This document shows positions 15,904 to 20,732 of a stretch of DNA of 20,732 nt, piece by piece. The DNA is from Streptosporangiaceae bacterium (GTDB lineage Bacteria > Actinomycetota > Actinomycetes > Streptosporangiales > Streptosporangiaceae). The notes under the pieces are model-generated. The model had not been told where the DNA came from. It did not search any database and saw only the letters and a program-made list of their open reading frames with translations. How positions within the stretch are numbered: position 1 is the first letter of the stretch; every line of letters starts with the position of its first letter. The position numbers and the translations under genes were made by a program. The DNA is taken from the NCBI GenBank assembly GCA_030045215.1, contig JASIBJ010000555.1, positions 1 through 20,732 of the forward strand, read 5' to 3'.

Positions 15904-16449
15904 GTGTTCGCCCGTCGGGTCATCGTGGGAGCGAGCGGGACGCCGGGGAGCATTCCCGCGCTGCGATACGCCGGGAGCGTCGCACAGCGCGATGATGTGC
16001 CGCTCGTGACAGTTCATGCCTGGGTGCCGCCCGGCGGTGATCTTGCTGACCGGCGCACCCCGTCGCTGTACCTGAGCAGACTCTGGGCCGAGGCCGCTGC
16101 CCGCCGGCTGAGCGACGAGCTGGAGGCGGCCTGGGGCGGCGTTCCGCCCAGCCTGCAGATCCAGCCGCGCGTGATCAGGGGCGAGCCAGGCCAGGTCCTG
16201 GTCGACCTTGCCTGCGACGCCGAAGACCTGCTGATCGTCGGCGCTGGGCAGCGCGGGCGGGCAGGCCGGCTCTGGCATGGCCACGTAAGCCGCTACTGCG
16301 TGGCCCGGGCCCGCTGCCCGGTGCTGACCGTGCCGCCCGCGAGCCTGCCGCGACGATCCGGCCATGCCCGCCTTCCCTTCCACTACGGGGATCTGACCGT
16401 GGAGCAGGCGATGCACGACTGGGAGCGCGAGGACCTCGGCCGGCTCTGA
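15904..16449 (+). CDS. Universal stress protein (UspA family)
   Basis: The 181 aa start at GTG 15904 (AGGGAG seven bases upstream); an in-frame ATG at 15820 has no good ribosome site. The fold is a single Usp domain: VFARRVIVGASGTPGSIPALRYA, VPLVTVHAWVPP, then AEDLLIVGAGQRGRAGRLWHGHVSRYCVARARCPVLTVP. The ATP loop of Usp proteins is G-2x-G-9x-G(S/T); here the spacing is shortened and the serine after the last glycine is histidine (GHVS), so nucleotide binding may be weakened. A 30-residue tail (HYGDLTVEQAMHDWERED) extends past the domain. It is divergent from ridA and convergent with the oxidoreductase. A stress role is likely; the molecular function is unknown, as for most Usps. Confidence 0.88.
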   Translation: MFARRVIVGASGTPGSIPALRYAGSVAQRDDVPLVTVHAWVPPGGDLADRRTPSLYLSRLWAEAAARRLSDELEAAWGGVPPSLQIQPRVIRGEPGQVLVDLACDAEDLLIVGAGQRGRAGRLWHGHVSRYCVARARCPVLTVPPASLPRRSGHARLPFHYGDLTVEQAMHDWEREDLGRL

Positions 16450-16493
16450 AGCCGACGCCGACTGCGGCCGGCCCCCCTCGCGGCGCCCGCGCC

Positions 16494-17438
16494 TCACACG
16501 CCGAGCTGAGCGGCGTAATCGTCGTCAACGACCAGCAACAGCTTGCCGCGGGTATGGCCCTGCTCGACCTCGCGGTGCGCCGCCGGCACGTCCTTCCAGT
16601 AGTACCGACGCGCGATGTGAACCTGCAAAGACTCATCGTCGAACCACGGCGCGAGCGCGATCAGGCCCGGACCGCGCGCCTGGCCGTCATAGCGCAGCCA
16701 TTGAACCCGGTCACCTTCGGGATAGCCCTCGCCATGCACGGGCGTCGCAATGAGAGCACCATCATGCGCAGCGCGGGCCGCGCCAGCCAGGGTGGGCGCC
16801 GCACAGGCAAGCACCAGATCGACACCGCCCTCGGTCTCCGCCTTGACCTGGTCCGGCCAGTCGGGCTTCGTGTGATCGAAGACGAGCTCCGCACCGAGCT
16901 TGTGAACGAAGTCGTGATGCTGCGGGCTTGCCGTCCCGATCACGTTCGCGCCCAGCAGCCGGGCGATCTGCACGGCCAGGTGACCCAGACCGCCGGCGGC
17001 GGCCGTGATCAGCACCGTGTCCCCGCTTCCTACGCGAAGCTGATCCTCCAGCCCCTGTTGCGCCGTCAGCGCGTCGACCGGCACGGCCGCCGCATCCGTC
17101 CTGGTCAGTCCGGCCGGGATCGGGGCAAGCTGCTCGGAGGGGCACGTTACGTACTGGGCGTAGCAGCCGGTCAGAGCGGGGTATCCGTAGACCGGCTCGC
17201 CGTCCTCGAAGGCTGCCTCGGCGCCGGTGTCGCCCACGACCTCGCCGGAGAACTCCGCGCCGGGGATGAACGGCGTCGGGACGGGAATCCGCCCGCTGCG
17301 CACCGACGCGTCCCAGGGCCCGACTCCCGCAGCGAGCACGCGGACGAGGACCTCGCCCGGCCCCGGCTCCGGGATCGCCGTCTCGGTGACCTGCAGCGCA
17401 TCGGGCCCGCCGGGCTCGCTGACCATGATCGCCTGCAT
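16494..17438 (-). CDS. Zinc-independent NADPH:quinone reductase-like MDR oxidoreductase
   Basis: The protein is 314 aa from ATG 17438, chosen over a GTG four codons upstream because GGAG lies six bases before it. It is a medium-chain dehydrogenase/reductase: GroES-like N-terminal domain (PGPGEVLVRVLAAGVGPWDASVRSG, IPGAEFSGEVVGD) and a Rossmann NADPH site at 146-157 (AAAGGLGHLAVQ). The usual catalytic and structural zinc cysteines are absent, as in quinone oxidoreductases. The final strand GKLLLVVD is also typical. It probably reduces quinones or enones in the cytoplasm. The small ORF at 17457 lies immediately upstream on the same strand (18 bp), so the two may be co-transcribed. Confidence 0.9.
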   Translation of the reverse strand: MQAIMVSEPGGPDALQVTETAIPEPGPGEVLVRVLAAGVGPWDASVRSGRIPVPTPFIPGAEFSGEVVGDTGAEAAFEDGEPVYGYPALTGCYAQYVTCPSEQLAPIPAGLTRTDAAAVPVDALTAQQGLEDQLRVGSGDTVLITAAAGGLGHLAVQIARLLGANVIGTASPQHHDFVHKLGAELVFDHTKPDWPDQVKAETEGGVDLVLACAAPTLAGAARAAHDGALIATPVHGEGYPEGDRVQWLRYDGQARGPGLIALAPWFDDESLQVHIARRYYWKDVPAAHREVEQGHTRGKLLLVVDDDYAAQLGV

Positions 17439-17456
17439 CTGTCGCTCCACCGGTTA

Positions 17457-17627
17457 CTAGCTGATCAGCTCCATCTCCTGGATGTGGTCTTCCTGTACCC
17501 GCAGGATCGCCTCGTCGCCCCGGAACAGCACGACCCAGCCGTCCTCCCGCTCGACCTCGTCGATGTTGTCGTAGGTTTCGCTGACGATGTTCTCGTCGTC
17601 GCCGTAAACCATCCGGTATGTTGCCAT
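17457..17627 (-). CDS. 56-aa acidic small protein (conserved-looking hypothetical)
   Basis: The ORF runs from ATG 17627 to TAG at 17457, with GGGAG eight bases upstream of the start. The product begins MATYRMVYGDDENIV and ends IQEMELIS. It is strongly acidic and soluble, with a central GWVVLFRGDEAILRV stretch that looks like a pair of beta strands. Small actinobacterial proteins of this shape (a RMVYGD start and EREDGWVVLFRG) are familiar to me, but I know no function for them. It lies 18 bp before the oxidoreductase gene on the same strand and may share its transcript. Composition and ribosome site support a real gene despite its length. Confidence 0.75.
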   Translation of the reverse strand: MATYRMVYGDDENIVSETYDNIDEVEREDGWVVLFRGDEAILRVQEDHIQEMELIS

Positions 17628-17962
17628 CGGCACAGCTCCCTGCTCATTGGCCCCGCAGGCCTTCCGGCCCGCTCCCTATCCCTGCCCGGTCTGCGCAACC
17701 GCTAACGACGCCCCGGCCGCAATGGCATATCAGACATCACCCGCCCCGTCTAGCGATCCCGGCGTACGCGCGCGGTGAGCCCGCCGGGGTGGCTGGTGTC
17801 CGGGACCGCCGAGCACTGGTGCGCGCCTCGTTCCGCTGCTCGAACCTGGTGAGCAGGTGCCAGTTGCCTGCGCGCGGGTTCGCCTCGTCGCGCAGGAGGG
17901 CGCGGTATGACGCGTACCCGACCAAGTGGTGAACTATCAGCGCGGGCGGGCATGCTGGAGGC
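17628..17962. other. 335-bp intergenic region, no supported gene
   Basis: This lies between two divergent genes, so their promoters should be here. I found no clear -35/-10 pair. A minus-strand ORF (17737-18006) crosses it but overlaps the start of the 353-aa gene and matches nothing I know; see the rejected list. Confidence 0.5.
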
Positions 17963-19024
17963 ATGAGTACGGCACTGGGGACCTCACGGCAGCTCGTGCA
18001 GGGCACGCTGCCCTACCCGGATCTGCTGCGGCGCCGGCGCGTCCGGCGCAAGGCCCGCAGGCTCGTGACCTGTAAGCACTGGCCGGGCGACGACGCGACC
18101 GGCATGGAAGCCGCCCAGCTCGCCCTGCTCCGGCTGCTGTGGCTGCAGCGGTTGACCAGGAACGCGGTCGCCGAGCGACGGGCCGAGGACGCCGCGCTGC
18201 TGGCCAGGACCGCACTGGAATCCTGCATTGTGGGGCTGTACTGCGTCTACTCCGGCGACTCGCTGGCGCACATGTCAGCCGCGAACTACCGCGTGACCGG
18301 GCACACCGTCTCCTACCTCAGCGATGGTGAGCTCAGGTCAAGGACCGCGATTGATAATGCCGTCGAGGCACTCGGCGAGCTCGGCCCCGACCTGAACATC
18401 CGGGACCTCGCGCTCTGGCTCGAGCGAGAGCAGGAGCTGGGCATCGCGAGCAGGCTCTACTACGAGTACTACATACCGCTGTCCCACCTGTTCACGCGCT
18501 CATACGCGTTCGCGCTGCTGAGGCACGTCCAGCCGGACGGCAAACTGCACGAGCGGCCGGCGTACCCGTGGGTGAGGCTCTCGGCGGCCCGGCTGGCGGA
18601 CGGGTGCATGGGGCTGCTCGCGGCCAACATCGCGGACAAGTCGGGAGTCTCTCCCGAACCCTTCCTTCGCTACGCGACGGCCCATCTCGACCGGCTGGTT
18701 ACCCCGGCGCTGGCCTTCACCGTGAGGGGCGCGCTGCGGTCGGTGCCCCGGCACGAAACCCTGAGCACCCTCAAGGCCCTGGGTAATGCGCAGCGCCGGA
18801 CCGGCCGATCGTTCCGGGCCGACGTGCCCGGCTGGCAGGAGACTCGGATCAGCGAAGGGAGTTCCGGTTTCTTTGACCCGCAGAGCGCCGAGGCGCCCGA
18901 GGAGGTCTACGGCCAGGCCGAGTACGACTGGACGCCGGATGAGCTGAACCACCAACCGGAAATGCACCAGCCCCGGCGCGGCCGGCGCCCCTGGGAAGGA
19001 CCGCGCCGCCGCGCCGGAGACTAG
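17963..19024 (+). CDS. Hypothetical protein, 353 aa, alpha-helical
   Basis: I do not recognise the family. The protein starts at ATG 17963, with GGAGG only one base away, so a slightly different start is possible. The body reads as mostly helical: EAAQLALLRLLWLQRLTRNAVAERRAEDAALLARTALESCIVGLYCVYSGDSLAH near residues 48-103, then a Tyr-rich stretch RLYYEYYIPLSHLF near 173-186. The AALLARTALESCIVGLY segment vaguely recalls the helical core of DUF5677-like proteins, but this is a weak resemblance. The N-terminus is basic (RRRRVRRKARR). The last 60 residues are polar and Pro/Arg-rich and probably disordered. No membrane segment or enzyme motif is evident. Codon use matches its neighbours. Confidence 0.72.
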   Translation: MSTALGTSRQLVQGTLPYPDLLRRRRVRRKARRLVTCKHWPGDDATGMEAAQLALLRLLWLQRLTRNAVAERRAEDAALLARTALESCIVGLYCVYSGDSLAHMSAANYRVTGHTVSYLSDGELRSRTAIDNAVEALGELGPDLNIRDLALWLEREQELGIASRLYYEYYIPLSHLFTRSYAFALLRHVQPDGKLHERPAYPWVRLSAARLADGCMGLLAANIADKSGVSPEPFLRYATAHLDRLVTPALAFTVRGALRSVPRHETLSTLKALGNAQRRTGRSFRADVPGWQETRISEGSSGFFDPQSAEAPEEVYGQAEYDWTPDELNHQPEMHQPRRGRRPWEGPRRRAGD

Positions 19025-19174
19025 CGGGGGACGAGGTGCCGGCGGCGCAGCGTACCGGAGCGAACAGTGGCGCACCCAACCTCGGTGTGCGATTCTCGGC
19101 AACGGAGGCTGCTACCGCCACTTTCGGTTCGCCAGTACCCTCCGCCGCCCGGAGTCAGCCGGAGGTGACTTGGC

Positions 19175-20104
19175 GTGGCCAAGGATCACGTGATCGACCC
19201 GACCGTCATCCACCATCAGTGGGACTCGAGTCTGGAGCCGATCCTGGCAATCGACTCCGGCGACACCATCCACTACGACATCAAGGTCGCCGGCGACGGC
19301 CAGGTCTGGCCGGGAGCGACCTACGAGGACACCCGGTTTGACTTTGACACGATCTACAACCTGTCGGGTCCGGTCTGGGTCAACGGCGCCGAGCCCGGCG
19401 ACACCCTCCAGGTCGACATCCTCGAACTCCACCACGGCGACTGGGGCTGGGCCGCGTTCCTGCCCGGCTTCGGCCTGCTTCCAGACGACTTCCCGCACGG
19501 CTACGTTCGCACGTTCGCCTTGCAGGATCAGGTCGCCGAGTTCGCGCCGGGCGTCAGCATCCCGCTTGCACCGTTCTGCGGAACGCTCGGAACCCACCCG
19601 GGCGAGCCAGCGCAACTGTCGCCCTTCCCGCCGCATCGCGGCTGCGGGAACATCGACAACCGGCACCTGACCGCCGGCTCCACGCTGTGGGTGCCGGTCC
19701 ACCTGCCGGGCGCCTTGTTCTCGTGCGGTGACCCGCACGCTGCCCAGGGTGACGGGGAAGTCAGCGTCACCGCCCTGGAGGCACCGCTGAGGGGAAGCAT
19801 GCGGCTCACCCTGCACAAGAGGGCCATCAGCACGCCCAGGTTCCGCGTGCCCGCCGGGAGCACCGCGATCAGGGCCGGCGGCTACCAGGCCACGATGGGC
19901 CTCTCCCCCGACCTGATGGAGGGCTCCAGGATCGCGGTCCGGGCCATGATCGAGTGGCTCACCGACTCCCTCAGCCTGACGGCCGACGACGCCTACCTGC
20001 TCTGCAGTATCACTGGCGACCTGCACATCATCGAGGTCGTCGACGCCGGTGTCTGGAACGTCGCGATGACCATGCCCGCCGCGATCTTCGAGGCCAGTTC
20101 CTGA
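19175..20104 (+). CDS. Acetamidase/formamidase family amidohydrolase
   Basis: The 309 aa match the FmdA/AmdA family, which releases ammonia from short amides. Visible marks are SGDTIHYDIKVAGDGQVWPGA early, GPVWVNGAEPGDTLQVDIL, and the conserved middle GNIDNRHLTAGSTLWVPV followed by LPGALFSCGDPHAAQGDGEV. GCGNID and GDPHAAQGDGE supply the His and Asp residues that usually form the metal-linked active site. The start is GTG 19175 with GGAGG nine bases upstream. The enzyme should be cytoplasmic. It is followed after 17 bp by an alpha/beta hydrolase gene, so the two are probably one operon. The exact amide is not predictable from sequence. Confidence 0.92.
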   Translation: MAKDHVIDPTVIHHQWDSSLEPILAIDSGDTIHYDIKVAGDGQVWPGATYEDTRFDFDTIYNLSGPVWVNGAEPGDTLQVDILELHHGDWGWAAFLPGFGLLPDDFPHGYVRTFALQDQVAEFAPGVSIPLAPFCGTLGTHPGEPAQLSPFPPHRGCGNIDNRHLTAGSTLWVPVHLPGALFSCGDPHAAQGDGEVSVTALEAPLRGSMRLTLHKRAISTPRFRVPAGSTAIRAGGYQATMGLSPDLMEGSRIAVRAMIEWLTDSLSLTADDAYLLCSITGDLHIIEVVDAGVWNVAMTMPAAIFEASS

Positions 20105-20121
20105 GGGAGGGTGCGGCGGCG

Positions 20122-20732
20122 ATGGAACAGCCCCAGATCACGGAGGGCCGGGTCGCCGTGCCCGGCGGCGAGGTGTGGTACAAGATCGTAGGCTCAGGCC
20201 AGCCGGGCACGCCGCTCCTGTGCCTGCATGGCGGGCCAGGAATGCCGCATGACTACCTCGAGAGCCTCGCCGACCTCGCGACGACGCGGCCGGTGATCTT
20301 TTATGACCAGCTTGGCTGCGGCCGCTCCGACCGGCCTGCGGACGATTCGCTGTGGACATTCGAGCGCTTCGTCGCGGAACTAGGGGTGGTCAGGGATGCT
20401 CTCGGCCTGGACCGGATGCACCTCTTCGGCAACTCCTGGGGCGGCTGGCTGGCGCTGCAGTACACCCTGGACCGCAAGCCGGATCTGGCCAGCCTGATAC
20501 TCAGCAGCTCGCCGCCGAGCGTCCCGCGCTGGATAGCCGACTGCGCGCAGCTACGCGCAGCCCTCGACCCGCAGGTCCAGGCGGTGCTCGACCAGCACGA
20601 GGCGGCGGGCCACTTCGCCTGTCCTGAGTATCAGTGGGCGATCACGCACTTCTACCGCAAGCACCTGTGCCGGGCTGACCCGTGGCCGGAAAGCGTCGAG
20701 CGGACCTTCGACGGCATGAACAGCGACGTCTA
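20122..20732 (+). CDS. Alpha/beta hydrolase, proline-iminopeptidase type, 3' end cut by window edge
   Basis: The first 203 residues are in view, from ATG 20122 with GGGAGGG about ten bases upstream. The oxyanion-hole motif HGGPG is at 36-40, followed by VIFYDQLGCGRSDRP. The nucleophile elbow GNSWGG (Ser105) is intact. HGGPG with DQLGCGRS and GxSWGG is the pattern of peptidase family S33 (prolyl aminopeptidase and tricorn-associated relatives), which remove N-terminal residues from short peptides; members also act on amides and esters. The catalytic Asp and His lie beyond the window. It directly follows the amidase gene, suggesting a shared role in amide or peptide turnover. Confidence 0.9.
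   Translation, partial: MEQPQITEGRVAVPGGEVWYKIVGSGQPGTPLLCLHGGPGMPHDYLESLADLATTRPVIFYDQLGCGRSDRPADDSLWTFERFVAELGVVRDALGLDRMHLFGNSWGGWLALQYTLDRKPDLASLILSSSPPSVPRWIADCAQLRAALDPQVQAVLDQHEAAGHFACPEYQWAITHFYRKHLCRADPWPESVERTFDGMNSDV

Noticed and set aside
17737..18006. 89-aa minus-strand ORF
   Set aside because: Part of it looks protein-like (VGYASYRALLRDEANPRAGNWHLLTRFEQRN), but it overlaps the start of the 353-aa gene, lacks a clear ribosome site and matches no family I know. It could be a gene remnant.
19118..19137. Third partial match (CCACTTTCG with a nearby GTACC) to the 34-bp element
   Set aside because: Only about nine contiguous bases match and the dyad arrangement is lost, so it is not counted as a copy.

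Overview
The window is high-GC DNA with GTG/TTG starts, strong GGAGG-type ribosome binding sites, a SigR-type sigma factor, an ECF41-type sigma factor and ergothioneine (egt) genes. This points to an actinobacterial chromosome; genus and species cannot be told from the sequence. I see no tRNA, rRNA, CRISPR array, insertion sequence or phage gene. Two genes run off the ends: a LysR regulator on the left and an alpha/beta hydrolase on the right.

Layout: (1) 1-1576, a LysR regulator divergent from a DMT/EamA exporter. (2) 1604-4030, an ABC exporter operon (ATPase then permease, minus strand) behind a well-formed promoter with a palindrome in its spacer. (3) 4183-5338, two membrane proteins, the second of the DUF1269 family. 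(4) 5633-13091, a stress and redox block. A ClpC-type unfoldase (minus) and a SigR-like sigma factor (plus) diverge from a 615-bp region rich in repeats and putative sites. The sigma gene then runs tail-to-tail into an egtA-egtB-egtD operon (minus). (5) 13346-15684, an ECF41-like sigma factor divergent from an NAD-dependent epimerase, followed by a convergent RidA protein. (6) 15904-17627, a universal stress protein, a quinone-reductase-like enzyme and an unlisted 56-aa protein. (7) 17963-20732, an unrecognised 353-aa protein, then an acetamidase/formamidase and a proline-iminopeptidase-like hydrolase that look like an operon.

Most of the middle concerns oxidative or proteotoxic stress. The strongest unexplained signal is a 34-bp element with a palindromic core (30/34 identical), found once between clpC and sigR and once upstream of egtA. 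It may tie protein quality control, a thiol-stress sigma factor and ergothioneine synthesis to one unknown regulator. Other notable points are a textbook SigR promoter in front of sigR, no rsrA-like anti-sigma gene beside it, an egt operon without egtC, and back-to-back ECF41-type promoter motifs sharing one -35 element.
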